Assembly (NCBI RefSeq): GCF_009928415.1
Contig: NZ_JAABNN010000003.1
Coordinates: 278,145-342,144 of the forward strand
Reading direction: 5' to 3'
Length of the DNA stretch: 64,000 nt
Source: Bacillus sp. USDA818B3_A
Lineage (GTDB): Bacteria; Bacillota; Bacilli; Bacillales; Cytobacillaceae
This document shows positions 1 through 8,596 of the stretch, one piece after another. Within the stretch, counting starts at the first letter, position 1, and each line of letters begins with the position of its first letter. The notes under the pieces were generated by a model that worked only from the letters and a program-made list of their open reading frames with translations, was not told the origin of the DNA and made no database searches. The translations under genes and the position numbers were made by a program.

Positions 1-455
1 AAATGCTGAACATTTCGAAGTTCTCCCTGAATATCACCGGACTGTTTGTACAATGTTTTAAGGGTTTGATATTCCTTGTCCGTCAAAGGATCCTTCGATA
101 AATCTCTTACTGCAGTCCGATAACTGAAATCCCCAATATTCGCCAAGAACTCTTCTGTTTTATTAAATGGTAAAAGTGTTAACGGGAGCTGTCCCACATC
201 CCCATGGGCCTGTGATGTTAGTCTCCATACTTCGATGAGTGATGGAGATAGGGATTCTTTCGAATTCATTGCTAAGGTGGACCCAATCTTATCATTCAGT
301 AGGTCCATTCGATACGTTAAATTGTGAAATGCTCGTTGATAGTTGTTTTCTGCATTAATAAGAACTGCGTTTTTCTCTTGATGTTCTTGATAGCCCCAAT
401 AAGCTGTCCCTGCAACACCTATTGCTAGAATACCGATCAAAATACCTCTAATCAT
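1..455 (-). CDS. ypeB: Germination protein YpeB, N-terminal part (gene runs off the window)
   Basis: The minus-strand frame opens with ATG at 455, has AGGTGATT as Shine-Dalgarno, and stays open to the window edge, giving about 151 residues. The N-terminus is a single hydrophobic segment (about residues 4-20, MIRGILIGILAIGVAG), followed by a hydrophilic helical region, as in YpeB. YpeB is a membrane-anchored spore protein; in Bacillus it stabilises the cortex-lytic enzyme SleB and holds it inactive in the dormant spore. It lies 14 bases after sleB, so the two form the usual sleB-ypeB operon. The C-terminal PepSY domains would lie outside the window. Confidence 0.9.
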   Translation of the reverse strand, partial: MIRGILIGILAIGVAGTAYWGYQEHQEKNAVLINAENNYQRAFHNLTYRMDLLNDKIGSTLAMNSKESLSPSLIEVWRLTSQAHGDVGQLPLTLLPFNKTEEFLANIGDFSYRTAVRDLSKDPLTDKEYQTLKTLYKQSGDIQGELRNVQH

Positions 456-469
456 TTATAATCACCTCT

Positions 470-1216
470 CTATTTACAGAAAATATGTTGACCAATACGT
501 TTAATTTGCGGCCTTCCCCAAATCCAGCTGCTTGTAGCTGTAGCAGGATTGAAGTAGTACAACGCTTCACCAGTCGGATCCCATCCATTAATAGCATCTA
601 ATACTGCTTTTTTTGAAGTTTCGTTAGGTGTCAGCCAAATTTGGCCATCAGCGACAGCCGTAAATGCACCTGGTTCAAAAATAACCCCGGAAACTGTGTT
701 TGGGAACGAAGGACTATTGACTCGATTCAAAATAACGGCAGCAACTGCAACTTGACCAGTATACGGTTCTCCTCGTGATTCCCCATTTACCGCGTTGGCC
801 ATTAAGCGAATATCATTCTGTGAAAAGCCCTTGGGTGTATTTGTTGCAGTCGTTTTTGTTCCAGTTGATTTAGGTGCAGCAGAATTTTTTGCTGTTTGTT
901 TATTATATTTTGTAGCTTTGGTTAACTTCGCTTTGGTTGTTGCTCCAGCAAGTCCATCAATCGGCAGCCCAAATTCATATTGAAAATTTCTTAATGCCCA
1001 GTATGTACTCCATCCAAAAACCCCATCAATCTTCCCGTGATAGAAACCGATATACTTAAGCCTGGACTGCAGTTCAATGACATCCTCACCAGATGCTCCT
1101 CTTTGGATTACCTGATTGGTAAAGGCAAATACCTTATGATTTTCCAATAAAGAAAATGGCATAAGACAAGAAAAGATTAGAATAGAAACTTTGATTAGAA
1201 TACTTTTCTTAGTCAT
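470..1216 (-). CDS. sleB: Spore cortex-lytic enzyme SleB
   Basis: The product has 248 residues. A signal peptide covers about residues 1-31, a peptidoglycan-binding repeat domain about 38-98 (GASGEDVIELQSRL, FGWSTYWALRNFQ), then a Thr/Ala/Lys-rich linker to about 130. The C-terminal SleB/hydrolase-2 domain starts at about 135 with MANAVNGESRG; the Glu near residue 146 is the expected catalytic acid of this lytic transglycosylase fold. SleB degrades cortex peptidoglycan containing muramic-delta-lactam during germination and needs YpeB, encoded immediately downstream. In B. subtilis the operon is transcribed by sigma-G in the forespore; I did not find a convincing sigma-G promoter here. Confidence 0.95.
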   Translation of the reverse strand: MTKKSILIKVSILIFSCLMPFSLLENHKVFAFTNQVIQRGASGEDVIELQSRLKYIGFYHGKIDGVFGWSTYWALRNFQYEFGLPIDGLAGATTKAKLTKATKYNKQTAKNSAAPKSTGTKTTATNTPKGFSQNDIRLMANAVNGESRGEPYTGQVAVAAVILNRVNSPSFPNTVSGVIFEPGAFTAVADGQIWLTPNETSKKAVLDAINGWDPTGEALYYFNPATATSSWIWGRPQIKRIGQHIFCK

Positions 1217-1299
1217 GGAATAATAACCCCCTTATGAATCTTTTTAGCAGTAACCCTATTTTTTGTTTTATTAGTGTTTTTATTCCAATTAATATAGAA

Positions 1300-1330
1300 A
1301 AAAACCCCTTCAACAAAGTTGAAGGGGTTT
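1300..1330 (-). terminator. Rho-independent terminator of prsW
   Basis: A 13-bp perfect stem (1302-1314 with 1318-1330, loop AAA) is followed on the minus strand by TTTTT. It sits 16 bases after the prsW stop and separates prsW from sleB. Confidence 0.9.
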
Positions 1331-1345
1331 CCGAGCTCATAAAAG

Positions 1346-2038
1346 TTAAACCGGTGCTTGAGCTTTTTGATCCGGGAATTGTTTTTTAAAGTGATTAGCA
1401 CTTAATATTTTCGCATTTTTTACTTTTCTTAAACCGAACCACCATAAGAAAATCATAAATGGGAATATAATATATAACCAATTTTCAAGGGATAGCAAAA
1501 TATAATCATAGGAACCATGTAGGAGAATTGGCAAAACCAAAGACAGTAAGAGCCATTTTACTTTAATTCCTTTGGTAAACTTGGCTTTACCTAGATAATA
1601 GCCCATAATAACGCCAAATAAGGCATGGCTTGAAACTGGTAATAATGCACGAGTCATGGCATGCTCAATTCCATTTGCAATTAGATAAAAAATATTTTCA
1701 ACAGTAGCAAAGCCTAGGGAAACTGCTACCCCATAGACAATCCCATCAAATGGTTCATCAAACTCCACATGTTGGTATATAAGATAAAAAAGGATAAACC
1801 ATTTAAAAAATTCTTCGAGAATGCCTGAGCCGAAGAAGGCATCTAATAGATCGGACTTCAATAAGTGCTCAGTTTCTAATACGTGCTGAATAAACATAAT
1901 GGGAAAAACAAGCAGGACTCCATACAAAAAAGTTCGAAAAACAAAGGAAATAGGCTCTGGCTCATACTCATCTTTCAAATAAAAATAACTTAATAAAGCC
2001 AAACCTGGAGCAACTCCGGCAGATAATATTCCAAGCAT
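1346..2038 (-). CDS. prsW: Intramembrane metalloprotease PrsW
   Basis: PrsW is a polytopic membrane protease; in B. subtilis it makes the site-1 cut in the anti-sigma factor RsiW and so starts the sigma-W envelope-stress response. The product has about 230 residues with several membrane spans. It shows the family motifs EEFFK (about 75-79), an isolated His in HALFG (about 138) and HGSYDY (about 174). I place the start at ATG 2038, which follows AGAGG at good spacing and matches the family N-terminus ([12 protein letters not shown]). The in-frame TTG six codons upstream would overlap that ribosome site. Neither rsiW nor sigW is in the window. Confidence 0.9.
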   Translation of the reverse strand: MLGILSAGVAPGLALLSYFYLKDEYEPEPISFVFRTFLYGVLLVFPIMFIQHVLETEHLLKSDLLDAFFGSGILEEFFKWFILFYLIYQHVEFDEPFDGIVYGVAVSLGFATVENIFYLIANGIEHAMTRALLPVSSHALFGVIMGYYLGKAKFTKGIKVKWLLLSLVLPILLHGSYDYILLSLENWLYIIFPFMIFLWWFGLRKVKNAKILSANHFKKQFPDQKAQAPV

Positions 2039-2152
2039 GCTGAACCTCTTTTCCAATCCTTTTTCTTAATGGTACCATGTATAGTCTATAATTAAAATGA
2101 AAGATTCTCTCTTTTCACCTATAGATTACCAACCCCAAGTATGAATCCGCAT

Positions 2153-3109
2153 CTAAAAATTAATGGTATCCAATCCACTAGCCATAGCTACTGCCAATTT
2201 CATTCTAGCTTTTTTAGAATCGTTATCACTGCCTAGAATTACTCCTTTTTTGTAAAGGTCATAGGCACTGCCTTCATAATCGTAGGTTGTATACACAGCT
2301 CCTTCTTCTGCGCTGGTCGTAATCACTATCTTTATGCCTGCTTTAATGGATTTTTCAATTTCTTCCATCATTTTTGGAGCTACCTGGCCTCGGCCAACCC
2401 CTTCGAGAACGATACCGGCTACACCTGCTTCTCGAGCAGCTTTAATAAATTTACCATCCGCTCCGATATAACATTTAATAATTTCAACTTCAGGAATAGA
2501 AGATTTGAGCGGATAATATTCTCTTTTAATAGGTTTTTGAAAAACATGGACCTGATCATTATCGATAATCCCCAGATAGCCAAAACCAAAAGCATTGAAT
2601 CCTTGAATGTTCGAAGCATGCTCCTTTTTTACATACCTGGCGGCAAAAATCCGTTCATTAAATACAACCACTGTACCGACATCTAGTAAATCCAAAGAAC
2701 AAGCTGAATAGATTGCATGTCGTAAATTAATATATACATCACTGCCCAGTTCTTCCGGTGAACGCTGCGATCCTGTAACAACAATAGGCCGGCGGTCGTT
2801 TATGGTTAAATCCAGAAAATAAGCAGTCTCCTCCATCGTATCCGTCCCATGGGTGACTACAACACCGGAGACAGTTTCATCCTTAAAGTAATCGTTTATT
2901 TTATTTTTCAAATGGATTAAATCATCAAAGGTAATATGGATACTAGCTTTTTGAAAAACAGACTCAACGATCACTTCTATTTCGTTTGGCAAATTACACA
3001 TGGCAGCAAGTTCTTCGCCTGTTATGGCTCCTGAAGCTAATTTCCCAGAAGTTTTATTAGGTTTACTGGCAATTGTACCGCCTGTTGTTAAAAGTACGAC
3101 TTTTTTCAT
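2153..3109 (-). CDS. ansA: L-asparaginase, type I
   Basis: The 318-residue product belongs to the bacterial L-asparaginase family, hydrolysing asparagine to aspartate and ammonia. The nucleophile-Thr motif TTGGTIAS is at residues 8-15 and the second catalytic block THGTDTMEETA begins at 86. There is no signal peptide, which fits the cytoplasmic type. The gene is 7 bases downstream of ypdA and is probably cotranscribed with it. In the pairing seen here, asparaginase and the nearby glutamate dehydrogenase gene both feed nitrogen catabolism, but no shared regulator is visible. Confidence 0.9.
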   Translation of the reverse strand: MKKVVLLTTGGTIASKPNKTSGKLASGAITGEELAAMCNLPNEIEVIVESVFQKASIHITFDDLIHLKNKINDYFKDETVSGVVVTHGTDTMEETAYFLDLTINDRRPIVVTGSQRSPEELGSDVYINLRHAIYSACSLDLLDVGTVVVFNERIFAARYVKKEHASNIQGFNAFGFGYLGIIDNDQVHVFQKPIKREYYPLKSSIPEVEIIKCYIGADGKFIKAAREAGVAGIVLEGVGRGQVAPKMMEEIEKSIKAGIKIVITTSAEEGAVYTTYDYEGSAYDLYKKGVILGSDNDSKKARMKLAVAMASGLDTINF

Positions 3110-3116
3110 TTGCTAA

Positions 3117-4082
3117 TCACCCTTTAGCTTCCTTTTCTAATATAGATTGTGCAATCTGCCCGCCATGGAAGCGGCCATTTTCGATAAATATTTCATTAGC
3201 ATTATTACCTGCAGCAATTACTCCTGCAATATAGATACCGTTTATGTTCGTTTCCATTGTATCAAAATTATAAATTGGCCGTCCTGTTTCTTCATCAATT
3301 CCAACACCCATTTTCACTAAAAACTTATGATCTGGATGGTAGCCTGTCATCGCAAAAACAAAATCATTCTTAATCGTTTTTTGTTCCCCTTCCTTACTAT
3401 AGATGACATGTTCAGGGGTAATTTCTTTTACTTCTGCTTGAAACTCCATGATGATTGTCCCATTCTTCACCAACGATTCAAACTCAGGAAGAATCCATGG
3501 TTTTATACTAGATGAATATTCTTTCCCCCGGTATAAAACGGTGACACGCGCTCCCGCCTTTACAAGTTCAATTGCCGCATCTACACTCGAATTCTTGCCC
3601 CCAATCACGCATACATCTTTATCAAAATAGGGATGTGCTTCCTTAAAATAATGGAAAACCTTTGACAAATCCTCTCCGGGAACATTCATATAATTTGGAT
3701 GGTCATAATATCCGGTAGCAATCACAACATATTGGGTCTGATAGGTATCTTTATCAGTCTTAACCTGGAAAATACTATTCTCCTTTGAAACTTCTAATAC
3801 GGTTTCAAAGGCATTTATCCTCAATTGTTTACGCTTAGCTACTTCCCTGTAATACACCAGTGCCTGGTTTCTTTTCGGTTTATAACTGTCTGTAACAAAA
3901 GGGAATCCGCCTATTTCTAATTTCTCACTCGTACTAAAAAAGGTTTGATGTGTTGGATAATGATAAATTGAATTCACGACATTGCCTTTTTCTATGATTA
4001 AAGGCTTCTTGCCGGCTTCTTGTAAAGCAATAGCTGCGGCTAATCCGCAAGGTCCCCCACCGACGATGATGACATCTTCCAT
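3117..4082 (-). CDS. ypdA: YpdA family bacilliredoxin (bacillithiol disulfide) reductase
   Basis: The 321-residue flavoprotein has an N-terminal FAD-binding glycine motif GGGPCG (residues 8-13) and a second NADPH Rossmann motif CVIGGKNSSVDA near 158-169, the layout of the two-dinucleotide-binding oxidoreductases. In Bacillus and Staphylococcus, YpdA (Bdr) reduces oxidised bacillithiol using NADPH and completes the bacilliredoxin cycle. Cys12, next to the FAD glycines, is conserved in the family. It starts with ATG and is followed directly by ansA. A general thioredoxin-reductase-like role cannot be excluded from sequence alone. Confidence 0.9.
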   Translation of the reverse strand: MEDVIIVGGGPCGLAAAIALQEAGKKPLIIEKGNVVNSIYHYPTHQTFFSTSEKLEIGGFPFVTDSYKPKRNQALVYYREVAKRKQLRINAFETVLEVSKENSIFQVKTDKDTYQTQYVVIATGYYDHPNYMNVPGEDLSKVFHYFKEAHPYFDKDVCVIGGKNSSVDAAIELVKAGARVTVLYRGKEYSSSIKPWILPEFESLVKNGTIIMEFQAEVKEITPEHVIYSKEGEQKTIKNDFVFAMTGYHPDHKFLVKMGVGIDEETGRPIYNFDTMETNINGIYIAGVIAAGNNANEIFIENGRFHGGQIAQSILEKEAKG

Positions 4083-4130
4083 TATTGCCAGCTCCTTAAC
4101 AATAAATTATATATAAGGATTATTTTTATA

Positions 4131-4161
4131 AAAAAAAACTCCTACCGTATCATGATAGGAG
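4131..4161 (-). terminator. Terminator of gudB
   Basis: Read on the minus strand, a stem CTCCTA...TAGGAG (4139-4161, imperfect extended pairing in the middle) is followed by a run of eight T. It lies 50 bases after the gudB stop and before ypdA. Confidence 0.85.
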
Positions 4162-4210
4162 ATTTCTCGTCTTGTTTCAACAAACAAAACTTCTATAGAT
4201 AGTTGTGCGT

Positions 4211-5491
4211 CTAAATCCAGCCTCTGAATCGACTGGCTTCAGCCATTTTTCTTACGCCGATCATATAGGCCGCAAGCCGCATATCCACACGGCGTGTCTG
4301 CGCTGTATCGAATATATTATTAAACGACTTTACCATAACTTTTTCAAGCTTTTCTTCTACTTCTTCTTCTGTCCAATAATAACCTTGATTATTTTGTACC
4401 CACTCAAAATAGGAAACTGTTACCCCTCCGGCAGATGCTAATACATCCGGAACCAATAAAATACCACGCTCCGTCAATATTTCTGTTGCCTCTAAAGTAG
4501 TAGGGCCATTCGCTGCCTCAACCACAATTTTTGCACGAATATTATGAGCATTTTCTCCTGTAATTTGATTTTCAATCGCTGCAGGCACTAAAATATCACA
4601 ATCAAGTTCAAGTAGTTCTTTATTCGTAATTGTATTATTAAATAGTTTAGTTACTGTTCCAAAGCTGTCTCTTCTATCTAATAGGTAATCAATGTCCAAG
4701 CCGTTTGGATCATACAATGCCCCGTAAGCATCTGAAATACCGACTACTTTTGCACCTGCATCATGCATAAACTTTGATAAATAACTTCCTGCATTCCCAA
4801 AGCCTTGAACCACCACCTTGGCTCCTTCAATTTGAATGCCTTTCTTTTTGGCGGCTTCACGGATACAGATGGTTACACCTTTTGCAGTTGCAGATTCTCG
4901 TCCATGTGAACCACCTAATACAAGCGGTTTTCCGGTAATAAATCCAGGGGAATTAATTTCATCAATCCGACTATATTCGTCCATCATCCAGGCCATAATT
5001 TGTGAATTAGTAAATACATCTGGAGCGGGAATATCCTTTGCCGGTCCAACAATTTGGCTTATTGCCCTTACATACCCGCGGCTTAATCTTTCAAGCTCTC
5101 TAAAAGACATATCACGCGGGTCACAGACGATTCCTCCTTTTCCTCCGCCGTAAGGAAGATCGACAATCCCGCACTTCAGACTCATCCAAATCGAAAGGGC
5201 TTTCACCTCGGTTTCTGTTACATTGGGATGGAAACGAATACCGCCCTTTGTTGGACCAACGGCATCATTATGTTGAGCACGGTATCCGGTAAATATTTTA
5301 ATTGAACCGTCATCCATTCTTATTGGAATTTTCACTGTCAGCAAACGAAGCGGCTCCTTTAAGAGCTCATAAACTTCTTCAGGATAACCTAACTTTTCAA
5401 GGGCCTTATGTATAACTGTTTGTGTTGATTTCAACACATCGTGATGTTCTCCCTCTTGATTAGTTTGACCATTTGCTTTTTCCGCAACCAT
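4211..5491 (-). CDS. gudB: NAD-dependent glutamate dehydrogenase GudB
   Basis: The 426-residue enzyme oxidatively deaminates glutamate to 2-oxoglutarate and ammonia. Substrate/catalytic lysines are visible: K82 in PTKGGIRF, K106 in WMSLKCG and K118 in GGGKGG. The segment that is duplicated in the cryptic gudB of laboratory B. subtilis 168 (a repeated Val-Lys-Ala) is present only once here, at residues 96-98, so this allele should encode an active enzyme. It has its own ribosome site (AGGAGGATTTTAA) and its own terminator, so it is probably monocistronic. The RocG paralogue is similar; synteny with ypdA and mecB supports gudB. Confidence 0.95.
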   Translation of the reverse strand: MVAEKANGQTNQEGEHHDVLKSTQTVIHKALEKLGYPEEVYELLKEPLRLLTVKIPIRMDDGSIKIFTGYRAQHNDAVGPTKGGIRFHPNVTETEVKALSIWMSLKCGIVDLPYGGGKGGIVCDPRDMSFRELERLSRGYVRAISQIVGPAKDIPAPDVFTNSQIMAWMMDEYSRIDEINSPGFITGKPLVLGGSHGRESATAKGVTICIREAAKKKGIQIEGAKVVVQGFGNAGSYLSKFMHDAGAKVVGISDAYGALYDPNGLDIDYLLDRRDSFGTVTKLFNNTITNKELLELDCDILVPAAIENQITGENAHNIRAKIVVEAANGPTTLEATEILTERGILLVPDVLASAGGVTVSYFEWVQNNQGYYWTEEEVEEKLEKVMVKSFNNIFDTAQTRRVDMRLAAYMIGVRKMAEASRFRGWI

Positions 5492-5667
5492 TTAAAATCC
5501 TCCTAGAAAAGCTTTACGATTGTTGTCTATTCAGAGACAAGTATACACGTTTAAGGGATTAATGCAAGAAGAAAAAATGGTAAAAACCCCCTTATAAAAG
5601 GGTTGTATACTATATAAATGATAGATAAATTCAGGTTTTCTTAACGTATATTCTCCTATCCATTAAT

Positions 5668-5688
5668 AAAGGGGCGTCCTGCCCCTTT
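5668..5688 (-). terminator. Probable terminator after mecB
   Basis: A perfect 8-bp stem AAAGGGGC/GCCCCTTT with a 5-base loop lies 14 bases after the mecB stop. The T-tract on the minus side is weak, so efficiency is uncertain. Confidence 0.6.
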
Positions 5689-5702
5689 ACTTGAATGATA
5701 GG

Positions 5703-6284
5703 TTATTTAAAAAAATGAATAAGGGTTTCAACAGCAAAATGCTTCATTACTGGCTTACCGTATTCCGCTAGAATATAAGGACTAAGAATGGTTGGTGATC
5801 CGAATTCCGAAAGGATGCAGGCAGCCTTTTCCTTTTTTACAGCCTCGACATTATCCATTAGCAGGTAATAACGATTATTCATCCAATAAAGACTTCCACC
5901 ATATATATCTACAATGGCAAGCCTTTTTGCAAGACCAACCAGGTCCTCAAACTCACCAAATTCATATAGGAGGTCCTCACATCCTTCAACCCTTACCTGC
6001 ATTTCAATATAACCATCGTATAATAATTCTTCATCATCTTTTACTTCATCTACAGTAATGATTAGGATCATACCTTGAGCTTGAAGGGAGAAAATTTCCA
6101 CAGCTACAGAACCTTGAATATCAACATCAAATTCCTCGCTTGCCTCTTCAAGCATATCATGAAATAGTTGATTCCACTTACTTGAGTCCTTCCAAATATC
6201 TTCCTTTGAAAGCCCTCTTTCGAACAAATCATCAGAGGTTAAAAATATTTTTATTTTATTGGCCGTTAAGCGTTCCAAGCGCAT
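5703..6284 (-). CDS. mecB: Adaptor protein MecB (YpbH), MecA family
   Basis: MecA-family adaptors deliver substrates to the ClpC unfoldase; in B. subtilis MecA handles ComK and YpbH (MecB) is its paralogue. The 193-residue product starts MRLERLTANKIKIFL, the family N-terminus, and has the acidic linker followed by the conserved C-terminal domain (DLVGLAKRL, GSLYWMNNRYYL). I chose ATG 6284, preceded by GGCAGGGGGCAG; the upstream in-frame ATG at 6335 adds 17 residues not found in the family. It follows ypbG as in B. subtilis, which supports the YpbH assignment over MecA. Confidence 0.9.
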   Translation of the reverse strand: MRLERLTANKIKIFLTSDDLFERGLSKEDIWKDSSKWNQLFHDMLEEASEEFDVDIQGSVAVEIFSLQAQGMILIITVDEVKDDEELLYDGYIEMQVRVEGCEDLLYEFGEFEDLVGLAKRLAIVDIYGGSLYWMNNRYYLLMDNVEAVKKEKAACILSEFGSPTILSPYILAEYGKPVMKHFAVETLIHFFK

Positions 6285-6354
6285 GCTTCTGCCCCCTGCC
6301 GTGACGTAACTCTTATTTTCAATGTATGCGGGCAAAGGGGTATTGGTGAATTGT

Positions 6355-7149
6355 TTACCTCAACCTATCTTCTAAAGATCCACGTTTAAGTGTAATAAGA
6401 TGAGTTTGTGCAGGGGCACCTAACCTTAGCGGTAAGGTAGTTGTGCCATACCCATTACTAATGAAAAGGATCGTAGATTTTAGCTTTTTTATTTTCCCCT
6501 TCTCAAACGGGCTATATCCCAGAATATGTATTTGTCCCCCATGGGTATGTCCGCTCAACACCAAACTTATTTTATGTTCAGGAAGGATCTTTTCTGTAAT
6601 AGTTGGTATATGACAAGCCAAAATTTTAAAACTGCTTTCTTCTGCATCCATTAATGCCAAATCAAGCCGGTCCCTTTCTTGGCTGCAGTCATCAACACCT
6701 AGGAGGGATATTTTTTCTCCTTGTGCAGATTCGAAAGTTACTGCTGTATTGTCAAGAGGTTTTACTCCTAAATCCAGCAGGATTGCATCTAATTTCCTAA
6801 AATCAACCTCATAATCATTGTTGCCCCACACAAAATAAACGGGTCCAATTTGCTTTAATTTTAATAAGTTCTCCTTCACCTGTTGAAACGATACTCCTTT
6901 TTCGGTTAAATCTCCTCCAATGATAACCATGTCCGCTTTCCCTTTGGCCTTTGTAATAATCACATCAGAAATAGCCCGCCTATGAATATCTGAAATAAAA
7001 AAAATGGCCACCTTACCAAAGGTATCAGGAAAGTCAGGGAAGGTTAATTCATGCTCTTCAACTTGATTTATAAAGGCCTGTTTCAGCATATACAAGAGGA
7101 GAAAAATGCCCCCCAAGATTAATAATCCAACTGTCACCCAAATAATCAC
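6355..7149 (-). CDS. ypbG: Metallophosphoesterase YpbG
   Basis: The product has 264 residues with one N-terminal membrane segment (about 3-22) followed by a calcineurin-like phosphoesterase domain. All blocks of the two-metal site are visible: SDIH, GGDLTE, GNNDYE, and the C-terminal GHTHGG. The substrate is unknown. The start is GTG at 7149; an ATG two bases upstream is out of frame. The Shine-Dalgarno is a run of nine G (plus-strand C at 7155-7163), unusual because homopolymers of this length can slip during replication. The stop of the upstream membrane gene is 17 bases before this start, implying cotranscription. Confidence 0.85.
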   Translation of the reverse strand: MIIWVTVGLLILGGIFLLLYMLKQAFINQVEEHELTFPDFPDTFGKVAIFFISDIHRRAISDVIITKAKGKADMVIIGGDLTEKGVSFQQVKENLLKLKQIGPVYFVWGNNDYEVDFRKLDAILLDLGVKPLDNTAVTFESAQGEKISLLGVDDCSQERDRLDLALMDAEESSFKILACHIPTITEKILPEHKISLVLSGHTHGGQIHILGYSPFEKGKIKKLKSTILFISNGYGTTTLPLRLGAPAQTHLITLKRGSLEDRLR

Positions 7150-7165
7150 ATGTTCCCCCCCCCAC

Positions 7166-7534
7166 TTAATGTTCTACGGAAATCATACCATATAGGACAC
7201 TTAAACTAAAAAAGACAAGTGTAGTCTCCCAGCCAATTTTGAAGAGAAGAAGAAAAACCAAGATTAGTCCCAAGTATTCTATGAAGAGCAGGACCATCCA
7301 TTTGAGATGGTTTACCCATCCTACTTTTGTACGATCAATTAATTCACGGATCATCTTCCCGCAGCACATAAGCCCGATAAAGAACGCCAAAGCTGCAGCA
7401 AAAAACTTTAAAGGATTAAGGACGAGGGAAATGAAAAAATCAGATAGTACAAAAGGATGTTCAATAGGAATCCACTCTATCAATAAGAAACCACTAATAA
7501 ATATGATCAAAAGCAGCCATAGTCTTTTAAACAT
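7166..7534 (-). CDS. Unrecognised small membrane protein
   Basis: The 122-residue protein has about four hydrophobic segments and a short basic loop (MIRELIDRTKVGW) in the middle; no family was recognised. It sits between ypbG and a CBS-domain gene and is very close to ypbG, so the two are likely cotranscribed. Its ribosome site (GGGAGGG) is inside the 3' arm of a strong terminator-like hairpin at 7537-7573. Transcripts reading through from the CBS gene would therefore have this site paired. Function unknown. Confidence 0.7.
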   Translation of the reverse strand: MFKRLWLLLIIFISGFLLIEWIPIEHPFVLSDFFISLVLNPLKFFAAALAFFIGLMCCGKMIRELIDRTKVGWVNHLKWMVLLFIEYLGLILVFLLLFKIGWETTLVFFSLSVLYGMISVEH

Positions 7535-7536
7535 AA

Positions 7537-7573
7537 AACATCCCTCCCATACAGTGTATGAGAGGGATGTTTA
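7537..7573 (-). terminator. Terminator hairpin that includes the next gene's ribosome-binding site
   Basis: A 17-bp stem with one mismatch (7537-7553 with 7557-7573, loop AGT/ACT) lies after the CBS-gene stop and is followed on the minus strand by TTTT. The 3' arm carries GGGAGGG, the only Shine-Dalgarno for the ATG at 7534. Confidence 0.8.
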
Positions 7574-7591
7574 TTCTTTACCTTTTCACTC

Positions 7592-8224
7592 TTAATCCTC
7601 TTGAATACTTAGGATTCTGAAGCCGTGTTCTTCAAGCTTCTTTGTAAAACGAGCAATATTGTCCTTTTTTTCAATCTTCATTACAATTCTGCGTACAAGC
7701 TTATCCGTCTCATCGAAGGTTACAAGGGAGATAATATGCTCATGGAATTGATGGGCAATTTCAGACAGGCGAGCAATCCGTCCTTCGGTCTCCACTGATG
7801 TGAAGGCAATCCTTACCCCTGGACGATTTACACCAAATGCACTTTCAAATGAACTTAAAATATCCGACCGGGTGACAACACCAAGGAAGGTATTATGATC
7901 ATCCACAACGGCTAATAACGGAAAATCTTTCAAATCAAGCAGAGTTTTTTCAAACAACTCTCCGCCAAGCAAAAATTTATCTTTATGCGAGACAATGTCA
8001 TTTACAGTTGTGGAAGTTAAATAGTCTTCCCTCTGTTTTCCCGACTTAAAAAATCCTTCGTATATGTTAAACCGTGTTGCCACACCTGCATACTTATCCC
8101 CATTTAAGATGGGTAACCCGTCTATTTGCTGTTTTTCTAAGATTTCCAAGGCATCCTTTAGCGTAACAGTAACTTGAGCAACAAAGCATTCATGCTTAGG
8201 GATCATGATATTTTTAACAAACAT
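7592..8224 (-). CDS. Tandem-CBS plus ACT-like domain protein (AcuB-like)
   Basis: The 210-residue protein has two CBS motifs (about 1-60 and 75-135; the second contains FLGVVTRSDIL) followed by an ACT-like regulatory segment (about 140-210, ending EEHGFRILSI). This order is the same as in AcuB, of the B. subtilis acuABC acetoin cluster, but acuA and acuC are not adjacent, so I do not give that symbol. CBS pairs usually bind adenine nucleotides and act as energy sensors. It is transcribed away from cotJA with a strong hairpin terminator downstream. Confidence 0.8.
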   Translation of the reverse strand: MFVKNIMIPKHECFVAQVTVTLKDALEILEKQQIDGLPILNGDKYAGVATRFNIYEGFFKSGKQREDYLTSTTVNDIVSHKDKFLLGGELFEKTLLDLKDFPLLAVVDDHNTFLGVVTRSDILSSFESAFGVNRPGVRIAFTSVETEGRIARLSEIAHQFHEHIISLVTFDETDKLVRRIVMKIEKKDNIARFTKKLEEHGFRILSIQED

Positions 8225-8307
8225 TTCCCATCACCTCAAATATAATTCTATGTACTAATTATACTTCCACATAACAATCAAAACCTCTCTTTATTATAAA
8301 GAATTAT

Positions 8308-8336
8308 GTCATCTAACGGAAATTATCTCATAAGAT
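8308..8336 (+). promoter_or_regulatory. Possible sigma-E promoter of cotJABC
   Basis: CATAAGAT at 8329-8336 resembles the sigma-E -10 (CATACAAT), and GTCATCTA at 8308-8315 resembles the -35 with about 13 bases between them. cotJ of B. subtilis is a sigma-E operon. The match is partial, so this is an inference. Confidence 0.35.
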
Positions 8337-8365
8337 TAAATGATAACTATAAAGGGAGGGCGACT

Positions 8366-8596
8366 ATGAATACACATATTAAGACCTATCATCCTTATGC
8401 TAGTCCGTTTGACCCTTGTATACCCATCCTTGAAAAGGCATATTCCACACCACCGAATTTATATATGGGCTTTCAACCGCCGAATTTAGAACAGTTTACA
8501 CCCCTTGAAGCGTTACGAGCCGGGACGCTATGGAAAGCCTTTTATGACCCCTGGTTCAGTCCACTTGAACCCGGAAAAGGGGGACTTCCGCAATGA
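8366..8596 (+). CDS. cotJA: Spore coat associated protein CotJA
   Basis: The 76-residue product is rich in Pro, aromatic residues and Tyr (FDPCIPILEKAYSTPPNLYMGFQPP), the pattern of CotJA, a small protein needed for assembly of CotJC into the coat. I chose ATG 8366, which follows AAAGGGAGGG; the in-frame ATG at 8306 lies upstream of the putative sigma-E promoter elements. The stop overlaps the cotJB start (ATGA). In B. subtilis cotJ is far away, so here the operon has been placed between the ypbG and ypbF neighbourhoods. Confidence 0.9.
   Translation: MNTHIKTYHPYASPFDPCIPILEKAYSTPPNLYMGFQPPNLEQFTPLEALRAGTLWKAFYDPWFSPLEPGKGGLPQ

Noticed and set aside
1217..1300. Sigma-G promoter for sleB (GGAATA followed by AAAATA at about 18 bases)
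   Set aside because: The -10 lacks the CAT of the sigma-G consensus; too weak in AT-rich DNA.
5583..5606. Hairpin between gudB and mecB with AACCC/GGGTT
   Set aside because: Short stem and no clear T-tract in either direction; the 5668 hairpin is stronger.
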